Assembly: GCF_001612805.1 (NCBI RefSeq) | Contig: NZ_BDBD01000018.1 | Coordinates: forward strand, 310,001 to 374,000 | Origin: Nocardia coubleae NBRC 108252 | GTDB taxonomy: Bacteria; Actinomycetota; Actinomycetes; Mycobacteriales; Mycobacteriaceae | Length of the DNA: 64,000 nucleotides | Direction: 5' to 3' | Shown: one piece after another, positions 1 through 8,732 of the stretch | Layout: every line of letters begins with the position of its first letter | Position numbering within the stretch: the first letter of the stretch is position 1 | Made by a program: the position numbers and the translations under genes | The notes under the pieces: generated by a model | What the model saw: only the letters and a program-made list of their open reading frames with translations | Database searches by the model: none | What the model was told of the DNA's origin: nothing

Positions 1-555
1 CGTGCGATGCGCGGTGGCGGGCAGCGGACCGAGCAGCGACTCGTAGATCGCGCCCGCGGGTGTGCCGGAGCGGCTGCGGTGGCCGTGGCTGATGATGTCG
101 ATGCCGCTGAGCAGGATGTCGTGCTGGGTGAGGCAGGCAGCGAGCTCGGGGAGGGGTAGCAGGTGGGAGGCGTGCACGGCGGTCCGCGCGATCCGGGTGA
201 GTCCGCCCTTGGGCGGCAGGACCTCGACCACGGTGACCACCCGGCTGCCGTCCCAGTACAGCCCGAGCGAACGGCCGTCGGCGCCACGGAAATCCACGGT
301 GTCACCGAGGGTGTAATCCCGCTTGCTCGCATAACCGCGGATGGTGGCGAGCCAGTCGAGGACCGTGCGCTTGCCGATCGGGATCAGCGGAACGAGCATC
401 ACCGCCACCGCCACCCCGAGCGACGGCAACGCGCCGAGGCCGACCACCAGCGCGACGAGCCCCGCGACGAGACCGAGGACCTGCGCGATGAGCAGATGCG
501 GCAGCGAAATCCGACCGAACAGCGGACGCGGACCCGCACCGGTGAAGTCGGCCAT
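1..555 (-). CDS. eccE: Type VII secretion protein EccE (3' end beyond the window)
   Basis: The reverse strand from 555 reads open to base 1, giving 185 codons of a longer protein. After a short polar N-terminus there are two closely spaced membrane helices (about residues 15-33 and 37-55), then a soluble domain that includes LPLPELAACLTQHDI and GIDIISHGHRS, the pattern of EccE. EccE is a peripheral membrane-core subunit of type VII (ESX) secretion complexes. A strong GGGGGAGG site precedes the ATG. It is divergent from eccB across 113 bases. M. tuberculosis ESX-4 lacks eccE, whereas M. abscessus ESX-4 has it, so this locus is of the eccE-containing kind. The identification rests on sequence pattern and context; the C-terminal part cannot be seen. 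Confidence 0.85.
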   Translation of the reverse strand, partial: MADFTGAGPRPLFGRISLPHLLIAQVLGLVAGLVALVVGLGALPSLGVAVAVMLVPLIPIGKRTVLDWLATIRGYASKRDYTLGDTVDFRGADGRSLGLYWDGSRVVTVVEVLPPKGGLTRIARTAVHASHLLPLPELAACLTQHDILLSGIDIISHGHRSRSGTPAGAIYESLLGPLPATAHRT

Positions 556-668
556 TCGTTCCTCCCCCAAGTACCCGATTACCGATCGACCGATGGCCGA
601 ATGCGAACAAGTGCTGCCGGGAACTGTACTGTGTTGCCCGGACAAGAGCACTGTTCGGGGGAGGAACC

Positions 669-2147
669 ATGCCTTCAAAACCCACTACGCGCTGGCAGGT
701 CAGCGGTTACCGCTTCCTGGTGCGGCGGATGGAGCACGCCCTTGTACGGCGCGACGTGCGCATGCTGCACGATCCGATGCGCGCCCAAACCCGTGCCTAC
801 GTGGTCGGATTGGTTCTCGGCATCGTCGTTCTCGCCGGTTGCGGCGTGCTCGCCCTGCTCAAGCCGCAGGACAAGATCGGTGACAACAAGATCCTGATCG
901 GTAAGGAATCCGGCGGCGTCTACGTGGTGATCGACAATGTCGTCCACCCCGCACTCAACCTCGCCTCCGCCCGCCTGGCCGCGGGTGAGGCGGCCAAAGC
1001 GGTGATCGTCAAGGAGTCCGAACTCGGCAAGAAGCCGCGCGGTCAGCTCGTCGGCATCCCCGGCGCCCCCTCGTCGATCCAGTACGACAAGGACGGCAAG
1101 GGCAGGCCCTGGTCGGTGTGCGACCGGCTCAAGGCCGACGGCAGTACCGACCTCACCACCTCCGTCCTCGCGGGCGCACCCGAACTCGGCGACAAGGCGT
1201 CGAAGGTCGACACCGGTAAGGCGATGCTCGTCAAGGGCAAGGACGCCACCTACCTGATCTACGACGGCAAGCGGGCCCGCGTGAAAATGGACGACCCGCC
1301 GGTCACCCAGGCGCTCGGCATCAGCGGCGAAACGCCGCGCCCGATCAGCGAGGGACTGCTCAACGCGATTCCCGAGATGCTGCCGATCATCACCCCGGTC
1401 ATCGACAACCCGGGCGGCACCCCGCCCTACAAAGTCGGCGGCCACCGGATCGGTGACGTCGTCCAGGTCTTCAACGAGCCCAACCAGAACTATGTCGTGC
1501 TCCACGAGGGACTGCAGGCGGTCTCGGCGTTGACCGCCCAGATCATCCGCAACTTCTACCCGACGGTCATGCCGGGCACCACGATCCAGGCGACGGACAA
1601 GACCTTCGCCCCGCACGTGCAGACCCTGCGGGTCCAGGATTATCCCGCCGAGCGGCCGACCCTGATCACCGCCAAGGACCAGCCGGTCAGCTGCATCTCC
1701 TGGAAGCCGATCGCCGGTGCCACCGACAACGACGACAGCACCGCTCGCGCCGAACTTTCCTTGATCACGGGTATCGACATGCCGATCCCGAACAAGGCCA
1801 AGCTCGTCGACCTGGCTCAGGCCGACGGTGTCGGCCCGAACGCCGACTCCGTCTACATCCCGCCGGGCGTCGGCGCCTACGTGCAGTCCACCGGCATCGA
1901 GCCCGACAGCCGCCGCAAGGACAGCCTGTTCTACATCGCCGATACCGGCGTGCGCTTCGGCATCAAGAACGCCGAAGCGGTGAAGGCGCTCGGCCTCGAG
2001 AACGTCACCGCCGAACCGGCGCCGTGGGCGATCATCGGGCTGCTTGCCGGCGGGCCGAGCCTCGGCCGTGAGGACGCGATGGTCGCGCACGACGGTGTGT
2101 CGCCCGATCCCTCACCCGCGAAACAGCCTGTGGCGTCGGTGAATTAG
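669..2147 (+). CDS. eccB: Type VII secretion membrane protein EccB
   Basis: The protein has 492 residues, usual for EccB. It starts with the family signature: a short cytoplasmic segment with RWQVSGYRFLVRRMEHALVRRD, one transmembrane helix at about 44-64, then a large extracytoplasmic repeat domain with two cysteines (in SVCDRL and VSCISW) that could form the conserved disulfide. EccB is one of the four Ecc proteins of the inner-membrane translocon core. GGGGGAGG lies just before the ATG. The gene corresponds in position and strand to Rv3450c (eccB4) of the M. tuberculosis ESX-4 locus. Its stop overlaps by 4 bases the stop of the convergent potassium channel gene. Confidence 0.95.
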   Translation: MPSKPTTRWQVSGYRFLVRRMEHALVRRDVRMLHDPMRAQTRAYVVGLVLGIVVLAGCGVLALLKPQDKIGDNKILIGKESGGVYVVIDNVVHPALNLASARLAAGEAAKAVIVKESELGKKPRGQLVGIPGAPSSIQYDKDGKGRPWSVCDRLKADGSTDLTTSVLAGAPELGDKASKVDTGKAMLVKGKDATYLIYDGKRARVKMDDPPVTQALGISGETPRPISEGLLNAIPEMLPIITPVIDNPGGTPPYKVGGHRIGDVVQVFNEPNQNYVVLHEGLQAVSALTAQIIRNFYPTVMPGTTIQATDKTFAPHVQTLRVQDYPAERPTLITAKDQPVSCISWKPIAGATDNDDSTARAELSLITGIDMPIPNKAKLVDLAQADGVGPNADSVYIPPGVGAYVQSTGIEPDSRRKDSLFYIADTGVRFGIKNAEAVKALGLENVTAEPAPWAIIGLLAGGPSLGREDAMVAHDGVSPDPSPAKQPVASVN

Positions 2148-2899
2148 CCGCCACGAGTTTCCCGGTCGGTGGTCAGCTCGGCCACCTCGGCACGCAGCGA
2201 ACGCACCTCCTCGACCAGTTCGGCGAGAGTGCGTTCGGTGCGGTCGGCGGCTTCGTCGACGGTTTTGAGCTGCTCGACCACCCAGCTGGTCATGGTGCCG
2301 ATGGCGAAGGAGATCAGGCCGATGCCGAGCGTCATCAGGACCAGCGACACCAGGCGGCCCTCGGGCGTTACCGGGTAGACGTCGCCGTAGCCGACGGTGG
2401 TCACCGAGACGGCCGACCACCACAGCGCGTCGGCGAAGGACTTGATCTTGCTGTCCGGTGCGCCGTACTCGGCGTCGAAGAACGCCAGGCTGCACAGCAG
2501 CAGGATGAGCAGCGAACTCGTCGCGACGAAGGTCATCAGCCGGGTGCGCGGTTTGGTCGCGCGGTTGAGGCTGTCGAGCAGCAGTAGTGCCACGCGCAAA
2601 AGTCGCAGCGGCCGGAACGGTGGGACCAGGACGACGAGCAGGTCGAGCGGGTGTTTGCGGACGAAACGGCCACGGTCGGTCGACAGATACAGCCGCACCG
2701 CGAAATCCACCGCGAACGCCGCCCAGATCGCGACATCGGCCCAGATCAGGGTGATGTCGAGGGTGGGGGAGGCCCGGGTGTCGAGTACCCGCCAGGCGTA
2801 GATGAGCAGGAACGCGATCGCGAGCACCATCAACGGCAGGTTGGTGCGCTGCTCCCAGCGTTGCCGCCGGGTGAGCGGGCGCTCGGTCGTCGTTGTCAT
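2144..2899 (-). CDS. Voltage-gated-type potassium channel with C-terminal coiled coil
   Basis: The chosen start gives 251 residues, with GAGGCAGG upstream; an upstream in-frame start at 2956 would add 19 atypical residues. The protein shows S1 (about 22-38), S2 (50-70), S3 (85-93), a short S4-like stretch with Arg96, Arg99 and Arg102, then S5, a pore helix and the selectivity filter TVGYGD at 168-173, followed by S6. The last 45 residues are charged and heptad-like (LAELVEEVRSLRAEVAEL), probably a tetramerising coiled coil. It should be a tetrameric K+ channel of the plasma membrane. It lies inside the ESX locus between eccB and eccD, where M. tuberculosis ESX-4 carries the mycosin gene. Nothing in the sequence ties it to secretion. 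Confidence 0.9.
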   Translation of the reverse strand: MTTTTERPLTRRQRWEQRTNLPLMVLAIAFLLIYAWRVLDTRASPTLDITLIWADVAIWAAFAVDFAVRLYLSTDRGRFVRKHPLDLLVVLVPPFRPLRLLRVALLLLDSLNRATKPRTRLMTFVATSSLLILLLCSLAFFDAEYGAPDSKIKSFADALWWSAVSVTTVGYGDVYPVTPEGRLVSLVLMTLGIGLISFAIGTMTSWVVEQLKTVDEAADRTERTLAELVEEVRSLRAEVAELTTDRETRGG

Positions 2900-2986
2900 C
2901 GGTACCTGCCTCGCTGGACTACACGTCTGAGCAGGACAGTAGCGCGCCCGGCCCACCGCCGAGGACAGTGCCGGACCGACGAAAAA

Positions 2987-3030
2987 GGGGCTGCCTACCC
3001 ACCGGTCGAATCCCGTTGGGCGGCAGCCCC
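2987..3030 (-). terminator. Rho-independent terminator downstream of eccD
   Basis: On the reverse strand GGGGCTGCC and GGCAGCCCC form a 9-bp perfect stem, extendable by a GGG/CCC pairing with a bulge, and are followed by TTTTT. It lies just beyond the eccD stop and before the potassium channel start, so it separates the two genes. Confidence 0.8.
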
Positions 3031-3043
3031 GTCCGTGCGAAAG

Positions 3044-4510
3044 CTACAGACCGCGCACCAGCGAGTAGAGATCGGCGACCCAGAACACCAGCGGAAGCAC
3101 CGCGGCGACGAAGCCGTACTCGATGAGTTCGGCGGCCCGGCGCATCGGCGGGGTGGCGGACTGGTTGGGCACGATCAGGCCGATGATCAGCGCGGCGACC
3201 AGGATCACCAGCGCGGCCCCGAACACGACGAGCGGCTGTTCCATCCCGACCGCGACACCGATCAGCATCAGCAGCACGATCGCCGAACCACCCGCGATCA
3301 GCACAACGGCCTGCTCGGCGCCCGCGTAGGTGCGGCTGCGGAACATCAGCACCACCGCGCAGACCAGCGCGAGCGCGATGCCCGGCCAGTACGGGTCGTC
3401 GGCGGACGGGTTGGTCGCGAGCAACGCGCCGACGACGGTGACCAGCGTGGTCGCGCTGACCAGCCCGGCGAGGTAGTTGCGGGCCCGTTCCGAACGGGCG
3501 CGCAGGTTGTCGAGGGTCGGCAGGGCGCGGTGGTCGTCCGGGTCGTCCTCGGTGGGGTCGATCGGGGTGCCGGGGGAGGGGACCGGCGGCAGCGGCAGCT
3601 TGGCCAGCAGCATCGAAACACGCGGCGAGAGGGAAAGACCCGCGAGCGCCAGCGCCGCGACCACGGCGCCGATCGCCTTCACCGGCTGATCGGTGAGCAG
3701 ACCGACGAGCGCGGCGGGAACGACGAACACCGAAATCGCGGCGGCACCGATGAACAGCGCCAGCCCCACCCCGGTCACCCGCCACGCGAGCACCGCCGTC
3801 GCACCGAACAGCGCGGCGCCGAGCAACAGATTCGCCCAGCCGTAGTGGTCGGGCACCAGCATCATGCCGCCGGTGAACGCGGTCGGCAGGGCACATCCGC
3901 CGAGGACCAGCGCGGCGGAGGTGTCGCCGTACATGCGGCTGAGCACGGTCCCGGCGATCACGCACAGCACCGCGACGAACAGCGCGAGCGACCCGCTCAC
4001 CCAGAACGGCACACCGTCGGGGGCGGCGAGCAGGCCGAAGCAGCCGACCAGCATCGTGAGCGCGGCGAGCACGGAACCGGTGATGCGCGCGGTCTTGGGA
4101 GTCCAGCTGCGGTAGTGCTCGGCGTCGGCGATCGCGACGTTGTACATGATGTCGTCGAACAGCGGCGTCGGCGCGGTGTGCGAGGCGCTCTCGAGCATCA
4201 GCAGCTCACCGTCGCGCACGCCGTGTTCACCGAGGCTCAGCGAGTTCGAGAAGGGCGGGTGGCCGATGCGGGCCAGGACCCATTCGGCGGGTTCGTAGCG
4301 TTCGCCGTCGTTGTCGAAGTCGTTGGAGCGGCTGTGCGCGGCGACCATGTCGACCACACTCGGGATGACGAGCGCGACCGGAACGTCCACCGGAATCGCC
4401 ATGTCGACCTGTGTGTGCTTGGCCAGAATCGTCACCCGGGCAAGGTCGGGTGCGCGAACGATTCCGCGCGCGGAATCCTCTTCCACATGATCGAGTCGCG
4501 CGTGCGTCAA
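3044..4510 (-). CDS. eccD: Type VII secretion membrane protein EccD
   Basis: From the chosen start the protein has 488 residues. A ubiquitin-like N-terminal domain (about residues 20-105, with ARVTILAKHTQVDMAIP and ADMVAAH-like motifs) is followed by about eleven hydrophobic helices, the EccD plan. EccD forms the large membrane vestibule of the ESX complex. The start is uncertain. A TTG at 4510 follows GGAG and GGGGGAG sequences, and the first in-frame GTG, at 4486, has no good ribosome site; no ATG suits the family N-terminus. It is divergent from eccC, as eccD4 and eccC4 are in M. tuberculosis, and ends in a clear terminator. A loop of about 35 acidic, proline-rich residues separates the two helix groups. 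Confidence 0.93.
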   Translation of the reverse strand: MTHARLDHVEEDSARGIVRAPDLARVTILAKHTQVDMAIPVDVPVALVIPSVVDMVAAHSRSNDFDNDGERYEPAEWVLARIGHPPFSNSLSLGEHGVRDGELLMLESASHTAPTPLFDDIMYNVAIADAEHYRSWTPKTARITGSVLAALTMLVGCFGLLAAPDGVPFWVSGSLALFVAVLCVIAGTVLSRMYGDTSAALVLGGCALPTAFTGGMMLVPDHYGWANLLLGAALFGATAVLAWRVTGVGLALFIGAAAISVFVVPAALVGLLTDQPVKAIGAVVAALALAGLSLSPRVSMLLAKLPLPPVPSPGTPIDPTEDDPDDHRALPTLDNLRARSERARNYLAGLVSATTLVTVVGALLATNPSADDPYWPGIALALVCAVVLMFRSRTYAGAEQAVVLIAGGSAIVLLMLIGVAVGMEQPLVVFGAALVILVAALIIGLIVPNQSATPPMRRAAELIEYGFVAAVLPLVFWVADLYSLVRGL

Positions 4511-4694
4511 AACTCCCCCAACTCCGTCTCTACCTCGCGTTTCCGCTCGACCGGTCAGCGGCCGACAGTTTGCGGAACCCACCGTTCGGACAGCAGAATG
4601 CCTGACGAACCATACGACATGTCGGCCGCGACCTCTACACTGAGCCCGTCGCGAGGACAGACAGCGAGTAGTCAAGCAGGGGGAGTCTTCGACC
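4511..4694. promoter_or_regulatory. Divergent eccD/eccC intergenic region
   Basis: These 184 bases separate the divergent eccD and eccC starts, so both promoters are probably here. A possible -10 for eccC is TACACT at 4636-4641; no convincing -35 was found. GGGGGAG at 4680-4686 is the likely eccC ribosome site. No convincing operator was recognised. Confidence 0.4.
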
Positions 4695-7600
4695 ATGAGC
4701 ACAGTCCGGTTCCAGCGCCGTGCCCGGCGCGAGATGCCGCGCACGCCCGGTGGCGAAGTCACCCTCCAGCCGCCGCCCGAGATCCCGCGCATCACCCCCG
4801 GAAATCTGCTGATGAAGCTGATGCCCGTGGTCATGGTGGTCGGCATGGTCGGCATGATGGCGCTGATGTTCACCCAGGGCAGCGGCATGCTGTCCAACCC
4901 GATGTCGATGATGTTCCCACTGATGATGATCATGTCGATGGTCACCATGTTCGGCCAGGGAAACGGCAAGGGCGCCAAGGCCGCCGAGGCCAACGAGGAT
5001 CGTAAAGACTACTTGCGTTATCTCGATCAGGTCCGCAAGGACGTCGACGAGACCGCCAAGCAGCAGCGCGCCGCCGTCGAGTGGAGTCACCCCGAGCCCG
5101 GCCTGATCTGGATGCTCGCCGGCACCAGCCGCATGTGGGAACGACGCTCCGGCGACAAGGACTTCTGCCACGCCCGCATCGGCCTGGGTGGTCAGCGCCT
5201 CGCGACCCGCCTCGTGGCCCCCGAGACCGGTCCCGTCGAAGAGCTCGAGCCGATCGCGGCGGTCTCCCTCCGTCGTTTCGTCCGCGCGCACTCCACCGTC
5301 CCCGACCTGCCGACGGCCATCGCCGTGAAGGGTTTCGGCACCATCGCCCTCGACGGCGACCGCGCCCAGGCCCGCGATATGACGCGCGCGATGTTGTTGC
5401 AGCTGTGCATGTTCCAGGCTCCCGACCAGGTGCTGGTCGCGGTGGTGTGCGGCCCCGACACCGCCCGTGAATGGGAGTGGACCAAGTGGCTGCCGCACAC
5501 TCAGCATCCCGAGGTGACCGACGGTGTCGGCACCCAGCGCATGTTCTACGGCTCCATCCGCGAAGCGATGTCGGGCCTGCACCCGCTGCTCGGCAACCGG
5601 GTGCGCTACTCGCGTAACCAGCCGAACAACCCGAACATGGTGCACGTGGTCATCGTGGTCGACGGCGGTCTGCTCGAGGCCGAGGACGACCAGCTGCGCG
5701 AATCCGGTTTCGAGGGTGTCACCATCATCGACCTGTGCAATTACGCACCGCGCCTTGCCGTTTCGCGCGGCATCAAGATGGTCGTCGAGAACGGTGAATG
5801 CCTCGGCCGCGGTGCCACCGGCAACCAGGAACGCTTCGCCACCATCGACCGCGTCAGCGCCGAGCAGGCCCAGCAGGCCGCCCGCCGCCTGGCCCCCTAC
5901 CGCGCCGCCACCCAGCGCAGCAGCGATGTGGAGACCGACGAGTCCGAGGCCATCACCAGCTGGGCGCAGCTGATGAACCTCGGCGACATCGGCAACTTCA
6001 ACCCCGCCAGCGCGTGGCGTCCCCGCTACGGCCGCGAACGCCTGCGCGTGCCCTTCGGTCTCGGCGCCGACGGTGCCCCCGTGGAACTCGACATCAAGGA
6101 AGCCGCGGAGAACGGCATGGGCCCGCACGGCCTCTGCATCGGCGCCACCGGTTCCGGCAAGTCCGAGTTCCTGCGCACCCTCGTGCTCAGCCTGCTCGCC
6201 ACCCACTCACCCGACCAGCTCAACCTCGTCCTGGTCGACTTCAAGGGTGGCGCCACCTTCCTCGGCCTCGACGGTGTGCCGCATGTCGCCGCCGTCATCA
6301 CCAACCTCGAAGACGAGGCCGACCTCGTCGACCGTATGAAGGACGCCCTGGCCGGTGAGATGAACCGGCGCCAGGAAGTCCTGCGTCAGGCGGGCAACTT
6401 CGCCAACGTCTCCGAATACGAGAAGGCCCGCGCCGCGGGCGCCGACCTCGACCCACTGCCCGCGCTGTTCGTCGTGCTCGACGAGTTCTCCGAACTCCTC
6501 ACCCAGCACCCCGACTTCGCCGAACTGTTCGTGATGATCGGCCGCCTCGGCCGCTCGCTGCACGTGCACCTGCTGCTCGCCTCCCAGCGCCTGGAAGAGG
6601 GCAAGCTCAAGGGCCTCGAGTCCCACCTGTCCTACCGCATCGGCCTGAAGACCTTCTCCGCCAACGAGTCCCGCCAGGTCCTCGGCGTCCCCGACGCCTA
6701 CAACCTGCCCAACTCACCCGGCGGCGGTTACCTCAAAGCCGACTCCGGCGAGATCCAGCGCTTCCAGGCCTCCTACGTCTCCGGCCCCTACGTCGGCGGC
6801 GGCTCCCAGCGCGAGGTCACCAGCGCGGGCATCGTCGGCGGCGAGATCGACGTCAACGCCCGCCCCTTCAGCGCCACCCACGTCGACTTCCGCACCTCCG
6901 ACCGCATCCCGCTGCCGGTCGAGGCCGAGTACGAGCCGGAGCCGACGGGCGACGAGAACGACCAGGTGTCGAACCTGAACATGCTCGTCTCCCGCATCCA
7001 GGGCCATGGGCGTCCCGCACACGAGATCTGGTTGCCGCCGTTGGACGAGGCGCCGACGTTGGATCAGTTGATTCCGCGGTCGATTCTCACGGGGGAATAC
7101 TCCGCCGTCGCCACCCTGCGCGCACCCATGGGCCTGGTCGACCGCCCCTACGACCAGCGTCGCGACCCGTTCGTCGTCGACCTGTCGGGTTCACGCGGCA
7201 ACGTGGCCGTGGTCGGCGGTCCGCAGTCGGGTAAGTCGACCGCGCTGCGTTCGATGATCATGGCGATGGCGCTGACGCACACCGCGGAGCAGGTGCAGTT
7301 CTACTGCCTCGATTTCGGTGGTGGCACGCTTACCGGTCTGGCCGGGATGCCGCACGTGGGCTCGGTCGCCAGCCGTCTCGACGAGGACCTGGTGCGCCGC
7401 ACCATCTCGGAGATGACGACCATCGTCCGCACCCGTGAGGCCCGCTTCCGGCAGCTCGGTATCGAGTCGATGGTGGAGTTCCGGCGGCTGCGCGCGACGG
7501 ACCCGCAGTCGAGTCCGGCGGCCGCGGGTGCGCACGAAGATCCGTTCGGGGACGTCTTCCTGGTGATCGACGGGTTCGGTTCGATCCGCCAGGACTTCGA

Positions 7601-8732
7601 CGCCCTCGAACAAACCATCATGAACATCGCTGTGCAGGGTCTGTCCTACGGCGTGCACGTGGTGATCGCCCTGAACCGCTGGGCCGAAGCCCGTCCGGCG
7701 CTCAAGGATCAGATCGGCACCCGCATCGAACTGCGCCTCGGCGACCCGATGGACTCCGATCTCGGCCGCAAGTTCGCTTCCCTTGTGCCACAGGGCCGTC
7801 CGGGCCGCGGTATGACCGCCGAATGCCTGCACATGCTGACGGCCTTGCCGCGCATCGATGGTTCCTCTGATCCGTCGAACCTGGGTCAGGCGGTCGCGAG
7901 CGCGGTCGAGACGATCGGCCGGATGACTCCGGGTCGGCCCGCGCCGCAGGTGCGCATGCTGCCCGAGCAGTTGCCCCGCGAACAGCTGCTGTACCTGGCC
8001 GGCGATTGGCCCTCGCGGGTCGATCCCAACACCAAGTGCATGCGGATCCCGATCGGCATCAACGAGGCCGAACTCGCCCCGGTGTACATCGACTTCGCGG
8101 AGAGCCCGCACTTCATCGTCATCGGTGATTCCGAGTCGGGTAAGACGACGCTGCTCCGCTCGATCATCGACGGCATCGCAGCGTCCAACACCCCGAACGA
8201 GGCGCGCTTCATCGTCGGTGACTACCGCCGCACGATGCTCGGCCTCATCCCCGAGGGCTACCAGGCCGGATACGGGTCCACCGCACCGCAATTCACCCAG
8301 AACATGACCGACCTTGCCGCCTACGTCGCCAAACGGACCCCCGGTCCCGAGGTCACACCCCAGCAGTTGCGCGAGCGTTCCTGGTGGAGCGGCCCCGAGT
8401 TGTATGTGATCGTCGACGACTACGACCTGGTCGCCACTTCCCAAGGCAACCCGGTCTCGGCGCTGGTCGAGCACTTGCCGCACGCCCGCGACCTCGGATT
8501 CCATCTCATCCTCGCCCGTCGTTCCGGTGGTGCGAGCCGCGCCATGTACGAGGCCACGCTGGCACGCATGAAGGACCTCGGTTCGGCCGCGCTCGTCATG
8601 AGCTGCAGCCGTGACGAGGGTGTCATGGTCGGTACCACCCGTCCCGGGCCCAAGCCGCCGGGCCGTGGCACCTACGTAACCCGCAACAGCGAGGGGCTGA
8701 TCCAGACCGCCTGGATGCCGCAGCCGGAATGA
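4695..8732 (+). CDS. eccC: Type VII secretion ATPase EccC (fused EccCa-EccCb)
   Basis: This 1345-residue protein is the motor of the ESX translocon. Two N-terminal helices (about 38-60 and 68-87, unusually methionine-rich) are followed by three FtsK/SpoIIIE ATPase domains. Their Walker A motifs are GATGSGKSE near 483, GGPQSGKST near 841 and GDSESGKTT near 1147. The first domain has a complete Walker B with catalytic Glu (VVLDEFSEL). The second has VIDGFG, without the Glu, and the third VDDYD, so domain 1 is probably the main active ATPase, as described for other EccC proteins. The single-chain form matches eccC4 (Rv3447c). The stop overlaps the next start in ATGA, indicating translational coupling. 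Confidence 0.97.
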   Translation: MSTVRFQRRARREMPRTPGGEVTLQPPPEIPRITPGNLLMKLMPVVMVVGMVGMMALMFTQGSGMLSNPMSMMFPLMMIMSMVTMFGQGNGKGAKAAEANEDRKDYLRYLDQVRKDVDETAKQQRAAVEWSHPEPGLIWMLAGTSRMWERRSGDKDFCHARIGLGGQRLATRLVAPETGPVEELEPIAAVSLRRFVRAHSTVPDLPTAIAVKGFGTIALDGDRAQARDMTRAMLLQLCMFQAPDQVLVAVVCGPDTAREWEWTKWLPHTQHPEVTDGVGTQRMFYGSIREAMSGLHPLLGNRVRYSRNQPNNPNMVHVVIVVDGGLLEAEDDQLRESGFEGVTIIDLCNYAPRLAVSRGIKMVVENGECLGRGATGNQERFATIDRVSAEQAQQAARRLAPYRAATQRSSDVETDESEAITSWAQLMNLGDIGNFNPASAWRPRYGRERLRVPFGLGADGAPVELDIKEAAENGMGPHGLCIGATGSGKSEFLRTLVLSLLATHSPDQLNLVLVDFKGGATFLGLDGVPHVAAVITNLEDEADLVDRMKDALAGEMNRRQEVLRQAGNFANVSEYEKARAAGADLDPLPALFVVLDEFSELLTQHPDFAELFVMIGRLGRSLHVHLLLASQRLEEGKLKGLESHLSYRIGLKTFSANESRQVLGVPDAYNLPNSPGGGYLKADSGEIQRFQASYVSGPYVGGGSQREVTSAGIVGGEIDVNARPFSATHVDFRTSDRIPLPVEAEYEPEPTGDENDQVSNLNMLVSRIQGHGRPAHEIWLPPLDEAPTLDQLIPRSILTGEYSAVATLRAPMGLVDRPYDQRRDPFVVDLSGSRGNVAVVGGPQSGKSTALRSMIMAMALTHTAEQVQFYCLDFGGGTLTGLAGMPHVGSVASRLDEDLVRRTISEMTTIVRTREARFRQLGIESMVEFRRLRATDPQSSPAAAGAHEDPFGDVFLVIDGFGSIRQDFDALEQTIMNIAVQGLSYGVHVVIALNRWAEARPALKDQIGTRIELRLGDPMDSDLGRKFASLVPQGRPGRGMTAECLHMLTALPRIDGSSDPSNLGQAVASAVETIGRMTPGRPAPQVRMLPEQLPREQLLYLAGDWPSRVDPNTKCMRIPIGINEAELAPVYIDFAESPHFIVIGDSESGKTTLLRSIIDGIAASNTPNEARFIVGDYRRTMLGLIPEGYQAGYGSTAPQFTQNMTDLAAYVAKRTPGPEVTPQQLRERSWWSGPELYVIVDDYDLVATSQGNPVSALVEHLPHARDLGFHLILARRSGGASRAMYEATLARMKDLGSAALVMSCSRDEGVMVGTTRPGPKPPGRGTYVTRNSEGLIQTAWMPQPE

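Noticed and set aside
2651..5005. Very long open frame on the plus strand across the eccD region
   Set aside because: It is antisense to eccD and the K+ channel, its product is a His/Arg/Asp-rich shadow without any domain, and the reverse-strand genes fit known families.
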